Source: Pseudomonas asgharzadehiana (GTDB lineage: Bacteria > Pseudomonadota > Gammaproteobacteria > Pseudomonadales > Pseudomonadaceae). Taken from it: a stretch of DNA of 64,000 nucleotides. Where the stretch lies: the NCBI RefSeq assembly GCF_019139815.1, contig NZ_CP077079.1, positions 434,001 to 498,000 of the forward strand. The letters run 5' to 3'. Of the stretch, positions 29,241 to 38,105 are shown one piece after another. The position numbers and the translations under genes were made by a program. Below the pieces are notes generated by a model, which worked only from the letters and a program-made list of their open reading frames with translations, had not been told where the DNA came from and did no database searches. Each line of letters starts with the position of its first letter. The stretch's first letter is position 1.

Positions 29241-31589
29241 TCAGGCCGAACGCGACAGGATCAAACCGCTCTCGCTCGCCGCTTCCAGGCGTATCGCCAC
29301 AAATTTTGAGGTTGGCGTATGGCTGCCATCGCCTGTGCTTTCGAGCGGCACCAGTGGGTTCACTTCCGGGTAATACGCCGCTGCCTGCCCCGCCGGAATA
29401 TCAAATGCCAGCAAGGTAAAGCCCTTGACGCGGCGCTCGCGGCCATCCTCCCACAGCGACACGATGTCGGCCTTCTGCCCAGGCTTGAAGCCCAGGCGGA
29501 TAATGTCGGCTTCGTTGACGAACAACACATCGCGCTGGCCTTTGACCCCACGGTAACGGTCGTCCAGGCCATAAATGGTGGTGTTGTACTGATCGTGGGA
29601 GCGCATCGACTGCATGATCAGGTCCGGCACGCGCCCTGTGGCGTGGGTGCGCTCGTGGATCAGGTCCTTGGGCAGGATGTTCGGGCGGAAGTTGGCGCGG
29701 CCCGAGGGCGTGTTCCAACGGCGTGCGCCGGCGGAGTTGCCCAGATAGAACCCGCCCGGATGTTTGATTTTTTCGTTGAAGTCCTTGAAGCCTGGGATGG
29801 TATCGGCGATCAGATCGCGGATGCGCCCGTAGTCGGCCACCAGCCAGTTCCAGTCCACCGGTTTGCTGCCCAGGGTGGCGGCGGCGATGCCGGCGAGGAT
29901 GGCGGGCTCGGACTTCATCAGCTTGGACAGCGGTTGCAGTTGGCCATTGGAGCCGTGAACCATGCTGAACGAGTCCTCCACTGTGACCGCTTGCGCGCCG
30001 TCGGCCTGGATGTCGATATCGGTGCGGCCCAGGCACGGCAGAATCAGTGCGTCTTTACCGTGGGTCAGGTGGCTGCGGTTGAGCTTGGTGCTTATTTGCA
30101 CGGTCAGGTCGCAATTGCGCAGTGCTTCGAAGGTGCGGGTGCTGTCCGGCGTGGCTTGGGCAAAGTTGCCGCCCAGGCCGATAAACACTTTGGAACGCCC
30201 TTCCAGCATGGCGTGGATGGCTTCCACCACGTTGTGCCCGTTGCTGCGCGGTACCTGGAACTGGAAACGACGCTCCAGAGCGTCGAGGAACGCCACCGGC
30301 GGACGTTCGTTGATGCCCATCGTGCGGTCGCCCTGCACGTTACTGTGGCCGCGCACCGGGCACAGGCCGGCGCCTGGGCGGCCGATGTTGCCGCGCAACA
30401 GCATCAGGTTGGCGATTTCCTGGATGGTCGGTACCGAGTGGCGATGCTGGGTGATACCCATCGCCCAGCACATGATCACGTTCTTGCCCTTGGCGTACAT
30501 GCGCGCCGCCTGCTCGATCTCCACCAGCGGCAGGCCGGATTGCTCAACGATTTCATCCCACGAGGTGTCGTCGATCTTGGCCAGGTAATCCAGCACGTTG
30601 GCGGTGTGTTCGTTGAGGAAGTTGTGGTCGAACACGGCTTCCTTGCCTTCGGCCTGGGCCTGGCGTTCCCACAGCAGCAGGAACTTGGCCATGCCGCGCA
30701 GGATGGCCATATCGCCGCCCAACGCCGGACGAAAATAGGCGGTGTTGGTCGGCCTGTCGCCGTTGGTGAGCATTTCCAGCGGGTGTTGCGGGTGCTGGAA
30801 GCGTTCCAGGCCACGCTCTTTGAGTGGGTTGATGCACACCACCTGGGCGCCGCGCTTGACCGCTTCGCGCAGCGGTTCGAGCATGCGCGGGTGGTTGGTG
30901 CCGGGGTTCTGGCCCCAGACGAAGATCGCGTCGGCATGTTCGAAGTCATCAAAGGTCACGGTGCCTTTGCCCACCCCCACGCTCTGGGCCAGGGCCACGC
31001 CGCTGGCTTCGTGGCACATGTTCGAGCAATCCGGGAAGTTGTTGGTGCCATAGGCGCGCACGAACAACTGATACAAGTAGGCCGCCTCGTTGCTGGCGCG
31101 GCCCGAGGTATAGAACTCGGCCATGTCCGGGCTTGGCAACGCATTGAGGTGTTGACCGATCAGGGCGAACGCCGCTTCCCAGCTGATGGGCGTGTAGTGA
31201 TCGGTTTGGGCGTCGTAGCGCATCGGCTCGGTCAGGCGGCCCTGGTATTCGAGCCAGTAATCGCTCTGCTCCAGCAGCGCGGTCACGCTGTGCTTGGCGA
31301 AAAACGCGGCGTCCACACGGCGCTTGGTGGCTTCCCAGTTGACCGCCTTGGCGCCGTTTTCGCAGAACTTGACCATGCCGCTTTCCGGCGAATCGCCCCA
31401 GGCACAACCGGGGCAGTCAAAGCCGCCGTTCTGGTTGGTCTTGAGCATCATGCGCAGGTTTTTCAGTGCGTTATCGCTGGTCAGCCAGGCCTGTGCCACG
31501 CTGATCAGGGCACCCCAGCCGCCGGCCGGGCCTTTGTAAGGCTTGTAGCGCGGGGTCGGGGTTTGGTCGGCTTGATGATGATTGCTCAC
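29241..31589 (-). CDS. FdhF/YdeP-family molybdopterin oxidoreductase
   Basis: A 782-residue bis-MGD oxidoreductase of the formate dehydrogenase alpha family. An N-terminal FDCPGCAWGD segment stands where the Fe-S cluster cysteines lie. The metal-ligand position (SeCys in E. coli FdhF) is a cysteine in SNMCHEASG, as in YdeP. The C-terminal MopterinBD domain ends SKFVAIRLE. Start is GTG 31589, whose GTGA overlaps the fdhD stop; longer ATG frames overlap fdhD. YdeP-type proteins are linked to acid or formate stress, but the true reaction is uncertain. Confidence 0.88.
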   Translation of the reverse strand: MSNHHQADQTPTPRYKPYKGPAGGWGALISVAQAWLTSDNALKNLRMMLKTNQNGGFDCPGCAWGDSPESGMVKFCENGAKAVNWEATKRRVDAAFFAKHSVTALLEQSDYWLEYQGRLTEPMRYDAQTDHYTPISWEAAFALIGQHLNALPSPDMAEFYTSGRASNEAAYLYQLFVRAYGTNNFPDCSNMCHEASGVALAQSVGVGKGTVTFDDFEHADAIFVWGQNPGTNHPRMLEPLREAVKRGAQVVCINPLKERGLERFQHPQHPLEMLTNGDRPTNTAYFRPALGGDMAILRGMAKFLLLWERQAQAEGKEAVFDHNFLNEHTANVLDYLAKIDDTSWDEIVEQSGLPLVEIEQAARMYAKGKNVIMCWAMGITQHRHSVPTIQEIANLMLLRGNIGRPGAGLCPVRGHSNVQGDRTMGINERPPVAFLDALERRFQFQVPRSNGHNVVEAIHAMLEGRSKVFIGLGGNFAQATPDSTRTFEALRNCDLTVQISTKLNRSHLTHGKDALILPCLGRTDIDIQADGAQAVTVEDSFSMVHGSNGQLQPLSKLMKSEPAILAGIAAATLGSKPVDWNWLVADYGRIRDLIADTIPGFKDFNEKIKHPGGFYLGNSAGARRWNTPSGRANFRPNILPKDLIHERTHATGRVPDLIMQSMRSHDQYNTTIYGLDDRYRGVKGQRDVLFVNEADIIRLGFKPGQKADIVSLWEDGRERRVKGFTLLAFDIPAGQAAAYYPEVNPLVPLESTGDGSHTPTSKFVAIRLEAASESGLILSRSA

Positions 31590-32425
31590 GGCTGGTTCTC
31601 CATCGCAGGGCTGTAGACCCGCGGCGCACTTTTTTGCGGCAGGTGGATGAGATTGAGGTTGTGTCGGCGAGCCCATTGCAGGGCCAGGCCGGTGGGCGAC
31701 GACAGGCTGACCAGGGTCTGGATGCCCGCGCGCAGGACTTTCTGGATCAGCTCGAGGCTGCAACGGCTGGTGACGATCGCCAGGCCGCCTTCGGTCGGGA
31801 TCTGTTGGCGGATCAGCGCGCCGATCAACTTATCCAGCGCGTTATGCCGACCGATGTCTTCGCGGCCCAGCAGCAACTGGCCCTGGCTGTCCATAAACAC
31901 CGCCGCATGTACCGCGCCGCTGTACTGGCCCAAGGGCTGGAAGGCGCTGATGCGCTGGCGCAGGCCATCAAGCCATGCCGCAGGCGGTAACGGTGCACCG
32001 GGCAAGACCTTCAAATCCGGCAGAGCCTGCTCTACGGCTTCGACGCCGCACAGGCCGCAGCCGCTGGTGCCGGCCAACTGGCGACGTTGCTGTTTGAGGT
32101 TCCAGAATGCGCGGCTGGAAATCTGTACATGGGCGTACTGGGCAGAGCCCGAACCGCTGAGTTTCAGGTCATAAATCTCGCTAACGTCGGCGATAATGCC
32201 GCTGCCGATACTGAAACCAACGATAAAGTCTTCCAGATCGGTCGGTGTTACCAACATGACCGCCTGGCTGATGTCGTTGTAGGCAATCGCCAACGCCACT
32301 TCTTCCGCCAACGCAGTGCTGGCGACGTCTGTGTGTTCGAGTGTGCAGTACTGGTAGCTCTGGCTGGCGGCGGGCGCGGGCGTTTCGAGAGCGGGCGCCG
32401 CGCAGACTGGGCGCTTGGCGTTCAT
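31586..32425 (-). CDS. fdhD: Formate dehydrogenase sulfurtransferase FdhD
   Basis: A 279-residue sulfur-carrier protein that sulfurates the molybdenum cofactor of formate dehydrogenases. The conserved CxxC (GTSGCGLCGVEA, about residues 119-130) accepts sulfur from a cysteine desulfurase. Other family blocks are EVALAIAYNDIS, VGFSIGSGII and REDIGRHNALDKLIGA. Coupled to the downstream oxidoreductase by a 4-base overlap, so it very likely serves that enzyme. Confidence 0.94.
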   Translation of the reverse strand: MNAKRPVCAAPALETPAPAASQSYQYCTLEHTDVASTALAEEVALAIAYNDISQAVMLVTPTDLEDFIVGFSIGSGIIADVSEIYDLKLSGSGSAQYAHVQISSRAFWNLKQQRRQLAGTSGCGLCGVEAVEQALPDLKVLPGAPLPPAAWLDGLRQRISAFQPLGQYSGAVHAAVFMDSQGQLLLGREDIGRHNALDKLIGALIRQQIPTEGGLAIVTSRCSLELIQKVLRAGIQTLVSLSSPTGLALQWARRHNLNLIHLPQKSAPRVYSPAMENQP

Positions 32426-32522
32426 GAGGCAATACCACCGGCGGATTGATCAGTGTTTAGACTAGGCGCGACAAAGCGTCGCGTCTAATTGCCAGTACTG
32501 ATCTACCGATAGATGACGTCGA

Positions 32523-33410
32523 TCAAGGCTCGATCTGCGATTTCTGATACAGCGCGAAACAGGCCTCGGCCAACGCCGAACGTGGCGCGCCGCGCCGCAT
32601 GATCAGCCCCAGCCGGGCGAGGGTGTGGGCGTCTTCGATGGGTTGCAGGCGCAGGTGCTCGGTGAGCGCTTCCAGGCCTCCGTCCAGCGGCATCACGGCG
32701 CAGCACAGTCCACCGTGTACGGCTTGTAACAACTGATGGACGGCATCGGTTTGCAGCAGCGGTTGGGGGTTGAGCCCTCGGCTGTGGAAGTTGTGGTCGA
32801 TGGACTGGCGAAAATGCATGCCGCTGGTGAGCATGCCCAGGGGCAGTTCGATCAGTGCTTCCCAGCTCAACGGCTTGTCGCCGAAGCTGAAAAAACGTTG
32901 ATCGTAGAGCAGGCCCATGCGCGTTTCGCCCAGGGCCAGCGAGTCGAAGCGCTCGTTATCCAGGCGCTCCAGGTATGACACGCCCAGGTCCAGGCGATTG
33001 CTCGCCAATTGCTCAAGGATCTGTTCCGAGCTTAAGGCCGACAGCTCGAAGCGCAGGCTCGGGTGCTCTTTATGCAACTGTTGCATCAACGCCAACGGAT
33101 CAAAGCTCGACAGCGGCACCACGCCCAGGCGCAACGTACCCACCAGATTGCCCCGGCAGGCCGCCGCTTCGGCTTGCAAACCGTCATACGCCGCCAGCAC
33201 GGTGCGTGCCCAGGCCAGCACGCGTTCGCCGGGGGCGGTAAAGCCTTCAAAACGCTGGCCGCGATTGACCAACGGCAAGTCCAGCTCTTCTTCAAGGCTG
33301 CGCAGGCGCATCGACAGGGTCGGCTGAGTGATATGGCAACGCGCCGCCGCCTGGCCAAAGTGACGGGTTTCGTCGAGGGCGATGAGGAATTTCAGCTGTT
33401 TGATGTCCAT
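32523..33410 (-). CDS. LysR-type transcriptional regulator
   Basis: A 295-residue LTTR. The N-terminal helix-turn-helix (FLIALDETRHFGQAAARCHI, then TQPTLSMRLRSLEEEL) is intact and followed by a substrate-binding domain. It lies 97 bases upstream of fdhD on the same strand; it may control fdhD and the oxidoreductase gene, which is inference from position only. Divergent from the LysM gene. Confidence 0.88.
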   Translation of the reverse strand: MDIKQLKFLIALDETRHFGQAAARCHITQPTLSMRLRSLEEELDLPLVNRGQRFEGFTAPGERVLAWARTVLAAYDGLQAEAAACRGNLVGTLRLGVVPLSSFDPLALMQQLHKEHPSLRFELSALSSEQILEQLASNRLDLGVSYLERLDNERFDSLALGETRMGLLYDQRFFSFGDKPLSWEALIELPLGMLTSGMHFRQSIDHNFHSRGLNPQPLLQTDAVHQLLQAVHGGLCCAVMPLDGGLEALTEHLRLQPIEDAHTLARLGLIMRRGAPRSALAEACFALYQKSQIEP

Positions 33411-33542
33411 CTTCGCTCCAGGGCTTATTCCAATGGCGGGGGGATTCTAGCGCGTTTGGGTCTTTGGTCGGTCTGGAACCCAATTGTGTAAGGCTGGTCT
33501 AGTCTTGGGCATCTGGAACTTAAATACCAAGGAGAGTGCACC

Positions 33543-33983
33543 ATGAGTCTTTTTAGTTTTGTTAAGGAAGCCGGCGAGAAGTTGATCGACCTGTTGACGC
33601 CGGGCAATGCGAATGCCAGTGAGCAGTTGAAGGAGCACGTAGCCAAAGTGGGTCTGGGTAATCCGGATGTACAGACCACGGTGGAGGGCGACAAGGTGAC
33701 CGTGACCGGTAAAGTCGCCAGCCAGGAAGAGAAAGAGAAGATTCTGCTGGCGCTGGGCAATATTGCCGGTGTGGCCAGTGTGGATGACCAGATCACCGTA
33801 ACCGGCCCGGCCGTTGCCGCTGCCCGTTTCGTCGTGGTGAAAAAGGGCGACACCCTGAGCGCGATTTCCCTGACGGTGTATGGCAACGCCAACCAGTACA
33901 ACAAAATCTTCGAGGCCAACAAGCCGCTGTTGTCGCATCCGGACAAAATCTACCCAGGGCAGACGCTGCGCATTCCTGAGTAA
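33543..33983 (+). CDS. lysM: BON-LysM protein (Kbp/YgaU, potassium-binding)
   Basis: A 146-residue two-domain protein: a BON domain (about 20-90, [20 protein letters not shown]) and a C-terminal LysM domain (about 96-145, [20 protein letters not shown], then [10 protein letters not shown]). It is the same size and layout as E. coli Kbp, a cytoplasmic potassium-binding protein. No signal peptide is seen. AAGGAGAG precedes the ATG. Confidence 0.9.
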   Translation: MSLFSFVKEAGEKLIDLLTPGNANASEQLKEHVAKVGLGNPDVQTTVEGDKVTVTGKVASQEEKEKILLALGNIAGVASVDDQITVTGPAVAAARFVVVKKGDTLSAISLTVYGNANQYNKIFEANKPLLSHPDKIYPGQTLRIPE

Positions 33984-33998
33984 CAACGCAGGGCAAAA

Positions 33999-34026
33999 TG
34001 TGGGAGGGAGCAAGCTCCCTTCCACA
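33999..34026. repeat. REP palindrome between convergent lysM and yrfG
   Basis: TGTGGGAGGGAGCAAGCTCC then CTTCCACA, a single REP copy. Confidence 0.78.
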
Positions 34027-34031
34027 TAGGT

Positions 34032-34694
34032 TCAGAGCCCGGCAATCAGGTCCCGGTAATCATCGACCGCCGCAAACTCCGCCGTGTCCTTCGGCCCCTT
34101 TTTGCTGTCCGGCTCTTTCACCGCCAGCAAATGCCCCACGCCAAAATCCCGCGCACTGCGCAAAATCGGCAACGTGTCGTCGATAAACAGACTGCGCGAG
34201 GGGTTGAAGCCGGTGTCGGCTTGCAGCGCATCCCAGAATTGTGGGTTTTCCTTGGCAAAACCGTAGTCATGGGAGCTGATCAGCCGCTCGAAATACGGCG
34301 CCAGTTCGATGCGCTCAAGCTTGAGCGACAACGAATCGCGGTGGGCGTTGGTGATCATGATCACGCGCTTGCCGGCCTGTTTGATCGCCGCCAGGAAGGT
34401 ATCGGCATCCGGGCGCAGGGCGATCAAGTGAGCGGTTTCCAGCTTGAGCTCGCGCACCGGGATCTTCAGCTCGGCACTCCAGAAATCCAGGCAATACCAT
34501 TGCAACTGTCCGGCGTTACGCTCGAACAGTGGCAGCAGCTCCATCTCGGCCATGGCCCGGCTCACACCGTGCAGTTCGGCATAACGCTGGGGCAGGTGTT
34601 CCATCCAGAAGTGGTTGTCGTAGTGCAGGTCGAGCAAGGTGCCGTCCATGTCCAGCAGGACGGTGTCGATGGTTTGCCAGGGCAAAGAGGGCAT
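34032..34694 (-). CDS. yrfG: GMP/IMP nucleotidase YrfG (HAD-IA)
   Basis: A 220-residue HAD phosphatase. Motif I DMDGTLLDL holds the nucleophile Asp and acid/base Asp, motif II is ITNAHRD, motif III Lys is in YGFAKENPQFWDAL, and motif IV is FIDDTLPI. E. coli YrfG dephosphorylates GMP and IMP and adjoins hslR and nudE; here it is divergent from nudE with 87 bases between. Confidence 0.9.
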   Translation of the reverse strand: MPSLPWQTIDTVLLDMDGTLLDLHYDNHFWMEHLPQRYAELHGVSRAMAEMELLPLFERNAGQLQWYCLDFWSAELKIPVRELKLETAHLIALRPDADTFLAAIKQAGKRVIMITNAHRDSLSLKLERIELAPYFERLISSHDYGFAKENPQFWDALQADTGFNPSRSLFIDDTLPILRSARDFGVGHLLAVKEPDSKKGPKDTAEFAAVDDYRDLIAGL

Positions 34695-34781
34695 GGGGCG
34701 TTCTCATATAAGTAAAGATATCCGACACAGACAATCGGAAAAGCCACGGTATAGTACCCCGATCACGCCAAGGAGCCGCTT

Positions 34782-35348
34782 ATGCGCCAGAAACCCACCG
34801 TCCTCGCCCGCGAAATAGTCGCCAGTAGCCGTTTGTTCCGCGTGGAGGAAGTGCAATTGCGCTTTTCCAACGGCGTTGAACGCACCTACGAGCGCCTGGT
34901 GGGTCGCGGTGCCGGTTACGGCGCGGTGATGATCGTGGCGATGATTGACGCAGACCATGCGTTGCTGGTGGAAGAATACTGCGGCGGTACCGACGAATAT
35001 GAGTTGTCGTTGCCCAAGGGGTTGATCGAACCCGGCGAGGATGTGCTGGCGGCGGCAGACCGCGAACTCAAGGAAGAGGCCGGCTATGGCGCGCGGCAGT
35101 TGGAGCACATTACCGAACTGTCGCTGTCGCCCGGTTACATGAGCCAGAAAATCCAGGTGGTATTGGCCACCGATCTCTATGAGGAGCGCTTGGAGGGCGA
35201 TGAGCCTGAGCCGATGCGCGTGGACAGGGTCAACCTGCGCGAGCTGTCGCAGTTGGCGCAAAACGAGCAATTCAGTGAAGGCCGCGCCCTGGCGGCGCTG
35301 TATCTGGTACGAGACCTGTTGACCCAGCGTGGAGTGTTTGGCGCATGA
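34782..35348 (+). CDS. nudE: ADP compounds hydrolase NudE
   Basis: A 188-residue Nudix hydrolase. The Nudix box GLIEPGEDVLAAADREL, then KEEAGYG, begins near residue 81 and has all the metal-binding Glu residues. E. coli NudE hydrolyses ADP-ribose, NADH and Ap3A. It overlaps cysQ by ATGA (35345-35348), so both are made together. Confidence 0.92.
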   Translation: MRQKPTVLAREIVASSRLFRVEEVQLRFSNGVERTYERLVGRGAGYGAVMIVAMIDADHALLVEEYCGGTDEYELSLPKGLIEPGEDVLAAADRELKEEAGYGARQLEHITELSLSPGYMSQKIQVVLATDLYEERLEGDEPEPMRVDRVNLRELSQLAQNEQFSEGRALAALYLVRDLLTQRGVFGA

Positions 35349-36181
35349 GCGAACTGTTTTTAGGCCACCCGTTTATCGCCCCCGTGATCGAGTTGGCGCG
35401 CCAGGCCGGTGAAGCCATCCTGCCGTACTGGCGCGCTGATGTGGCCGTGACCTCCAAGGCTGACGATTCGCCGGTGACGGCCGCAGACCTGGCGGCTCAC
35501 CACCTGATTCTCGCGGGCCTGACCGCGCTGGACCCGAGCATCCCGGTACTGTCTGAAGAAGACGCCGATATCGACCAGAGCGTGCGCGCCGGTTGGACGC
35601 GCTGGTGGCTGGTGGACCCTTTGGACGGTACCAAGGAGTTCATCAGCGGCAGTGAAGAGTTCACCGTCAATATCGCCCTGATCGAAAACGGGCGTGTGGT
35701 GTTCGGTGTGGTGTCGATGCCTACCAATGGCCGTTGCTATTTCGGTGGCGCGGGGTTGGGCGCATGGCGCTCCGATGTGAACGAAGCGCCTCGGCAGATC
35801 CAGGTGCGCGAGGCACCGGCGGCCGGTGAGGCGTTTACCGTGGTTGCCAGCCGCCGACACACCAGCCCTGAGCAAGAAAACCTGTTGAGTGGGTTGAGTG
35901 CGGGGTTGGGTGAGTTGAAGTTGACGAATATCGGCAGTTCATTGAAGTTCTGCCTGCTGGCCGAGGGCAGCGCCGATTGCTACCCACGGCTGGCGCCGAC
36001 GTCGCAATGGGACACCGCCGCGGCCCAGGGTGTGCTGGAAGGTGCTGGCGGCGAGGTGCTGGAGCTGAGCGGCGAGCCGTTCAGCTACCCGGCGCGGGCG
36101 TCGCTGTTGAACCCGTTCTTTCTGGCGTTGCCGGCCAAGGCGGCATGGCGTGAGCGGTTGTTGACCCTGGCCCGTTCTTAA
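35345..36181 (+). CDS. cysQ: 3'(2'),5'-bisphosphate nucleotidase CysQ
   Basis: A 278-residue inositol-phosphatase-fold enzyme that hydrolyses 3'-phosphoadenosine 5'-phosphate left by PAPS reduction. Metal-binding motifs are in order: VLSEEDAD, DPLDGTKEFISG and WDTAAAQGVLEGAGG. Coupled with nudE. Conserved pair in Pseudomonas. Confidence 0.94.
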   Translation: MSELFLGHPFIAPVIELARQAGEAILPYWRADVAVTSKADDSPVTAADLAAHHLILAGLTALDPSIPVLSEEDADIDQSVRAGWTRWWLVDPLDGTKEFISGSEEFTVNIALIENGRVVFGVVSMPTNGRCYFGGAGLGAWRSDVNEAPRQIQVREAPAAGEAFTVVASRRHTSPEQENLLSGLSAGLGELKLTNIGSSLKFCLLAEGSADCYPRLAPTSQWDTAAAQGVLEGAGGEVLELSGEPFSYPARASLLNPFFLALPAKAAWRERLLTLARS

Positions 36182-36200
36182 GACCTGCGCAGATCAAAAT

Positions 36201-36226
36201 GTGGGAGGGGGCTTGCTCCCTCCCAC
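36201..36226. repeat. REP palindrome between convergent cysQ and thioesterase
   Basis: GTGGGAGGGGGCTTGCTCCC then TCCCAC, a near-perfect single REP. Confidence 0.85.
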
Positions 36227-36246
36227 ATTTGTTTTGTGTTTGGCTG

Positions 36247-36732
36247 CTAGCGGTGCAGGACGTATTGGCCCGTGAAGGCTACCGCTCTTTGGTCACTGCC
36301 CTCATTCACGATCCACGTGTCCAACGTCAACCGCGCCCGGCCATAGCGCTTGTAGGTCGCCAAGAAACGCTTCCACACCTTCTCTTCCGGCGCGGCGCAA
36401 ATAGCCGTAGCGTCCTGCGTCACCGGCAGCGGGTAACTGATCTGCCCCTCTTGAATCACGATATGCCCGTCTTCAATCCCTTCCTCGCGCAGTTGCAGGT
36501 GCAGCCAGCCCCAGCCCGCCAGCACGGCGCCGCAGTACAGGCTGCCGCCGAACATGGTGCTCTTGTGGTTGATATTGGCCTCAAGGGGCAAGTGCAGTTG
36601 CAGTTGCCCGTGTTGCCAGTCGAGCACCTTCAAGCCCATTTCCCGGGTGAGGGGGATGTCGTGGTGGAGGATGGATTCCAGGTAACGGCTGTCGCGGCTC
36701 ATGGCGGCCTCGTGGTGGGTGGGCGGGGTCAT
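36247..36732 (-). CDS. Hotdog thioesterase of the YiiD C-terminal family
   Basis: A 161-residue protein matching the putative thioesterase domain found at the C-terminus of E. coli YiiD/FabY (LESILHHDIPLTREMGLKVL, and NHKSTMFGGSLYCGAVLAGW with the active-site turn). Two starts are possible: ATG 36732, overlapping the dctD stop as ATGA, or ATG 36702 (MSRDSRY) with GAGG upstream. Translation with dctD is likely; no functional link to dicarboxylate transport is known to me. Confidence 0.8.
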   Translation of the reverse strand: MTPPTHHEAAMSRDSRYLESILHHDIPLTREMGLKVLDWQHGQLQLHLPLEANINHKSTMFGGSLYCGAVLAGWGWLHLQLREEGIEDGHIVIQEGQISYPLPVTQDATAICAAPEEKVWKRFLATYKRYGRARLTLDTWIVNEGSDQRAVAFTGQYVLHR

Positions 36733-38105
36733 TCGTCGTCAGCGCTTTGGTTGGCGAAGTTGAGGCCGTGCTTGCGCAGTTTGTCGTGCAAGGTTTTACG
36801 CGGCACGCCGAGGGCTTCGGCGAGGCTGCGCATGGAGCTGTGGGGGCGGGTCAGCTCGGCGGCGATCAGGCTTTTTTCGAACTGCTCGACCTGTTCGCTC
36901 AAGCCGCCCGGGGTGGACGTGAGCGCGCCGCTGGCGGGGTTGTCCGGCGTGCTGTCCAATGCCAGTTCCAGGCCCAGGGCGAAGCGCTCGGCGGCGTTTT
37001 GCAGTTCGCGCACGTTGCCCGGCCAGCTATGGCGCAACAACAAGGCGCGCTGGCCTGGCTGCAACTCGTGCAGCGGCAGGCCGTGACGGCTGCTGGCTTC
37101 GTCGGCGAAGTGCTGGAATAGCATCAACGCGTCTTCGCCACGCTCGCGCAGGGGAGGGATGCGCAGCGGGGCGACGTTGAGGCGGTAATACAGGTCGGCA
37201 CGGAAACGGCCCTGGTCCGCCGCCTGGCGCAGGTCTTCCTTGGTGGCGGCGATGATGCGGATATCCAGCGCAATCAGCTGATTGCCGCCCAATCGCTCCA
37301 CCACGCGCTCCTGCAACAGGCGTAGCAGCTTGACCTGCACGTCCAGGCTCATGCTTTCGATTTCATCCAGGAACAGCGTGCCGCCGTTGGCGAATTCGAA
37401 TTTGCCGATGCGGCGTTTCTGCGCACCGGTAAACGCGCCGGGCTCATGACCGAACAGTTCGCTTTCCACCACCGACTCGGCCAAGGCCCCAGCGTTGATC
37501 GCCACAAACGGCCCGCTGCGGCGGCTCGACAGGTCATGCAGCGCACGGGCCACCACTTCTTTGCCGGCGCCGGTCTCACCCAGGATCAACACATCGGCCT
37601 TGGTCGCCGCCAACGCACCGATCTGTTCGCGCAGGCGCAGCATTTGCGGCGAGTGCCCCACCAGGCGCGTGCTCAGTTGCTGACGGTCGCTCAAGGCCAG
37701 GCGCAGACTGCGGTTGTCCAGCACCAGGCGGCGCAGGGCCAGTGCGCGGCGCACGCTGTCGAGCAGCGCGTCGCTGGCAAAGGGTTTTTCGAGAAAGTCA
37801 TAAGCGCCCGCGCGCATGGCCTGCACCGCCAGCGGCACGTCGCCGTGGCCGGTGATCAGCAGCACCGGCAGGTCCGGGTCCTGGCCGTGCAGTTCGGCGA
37901 GCAACTCCAGGCCGTCCATGCCGGGCATGCGGATATCGCTGACCACGACGCCCGGCCAATCCCGCGTCAGGCGTGCGGTAAGGCCGCTGGCTTCACCCAG
38001 AGGCAGGACTTTCAGCCCGGCCAGGTCCAGGGTTTGGCACAACGCCTGACGCAGGTGCGGATCGTCGTCGATCAATACCACCTGAATCTGGTTATCGATA
38101 CTCAT
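36729..38105 (-). CDS. dctD: C4-dicarboxylate transport regulator DctD (NtrC family)
   Basis: A 458-residue sigma-54 activator. Receiver domain with D-D at VVLIDDDP and acceptor Asp in VVSDIRMPGMDG; central AAA+ domain with Walker A GETGAGKEV, GAFTGAQ (the sigma-54 contact loop) and Walker B GGTLFLDEIE; C-terminal Fis-type helix-turn-helix (MRSLAEALGVPRKTLHDKL). It would activate the dctA or dctPQM transporter genes, which are not in the window. Overlaps dctB by four bases. Confidence 0.93.
   Translation of the reverse strand: MSIDNQIQVVLIDDDPHLRQALCQTLDLAGLKVLPLGEASGLTARLTRDWPGVVVSDIRMPGMDGLELLAELHGQDPDLPVLLITGHGDVPLAVQAMRAGAYDFLEKPFASDALLDSVRRALALRRLVLDNRSLRLALSDRQQLSTRLVGHSPQMLRLREQIGALAATKADVLILGETGAGKEVVARALHDLSSRRSGPFVAINAGALAESVVESELFGHEPGAFTGAQKRRIGKFEFANGGTLFLDEIESMSLDVQVKLLRLLQERVVERLGGNQLIALDIRIIAATKEDLRQAADQGRFRADLYYRLNVAPLRIPPLRERGEDALMLFQHFADEASSRHGLPLHELQPGQRALLLRHSWPGNVRELQNAAERFALGLELALDSTPDNPASGALTSTPGGLSEQVEQFEKSLIAAELTRPHSSMRSLAEALGVPRKTLHDKLRKHGLNFANQSADDE

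Noticed and set aside
29319-31616. 765-codon frame antisense to the oxidoreductase gene
   Set aside because: No family resemblance, composition of a reverse-complement shadow, and covers a gene with clear motifs.
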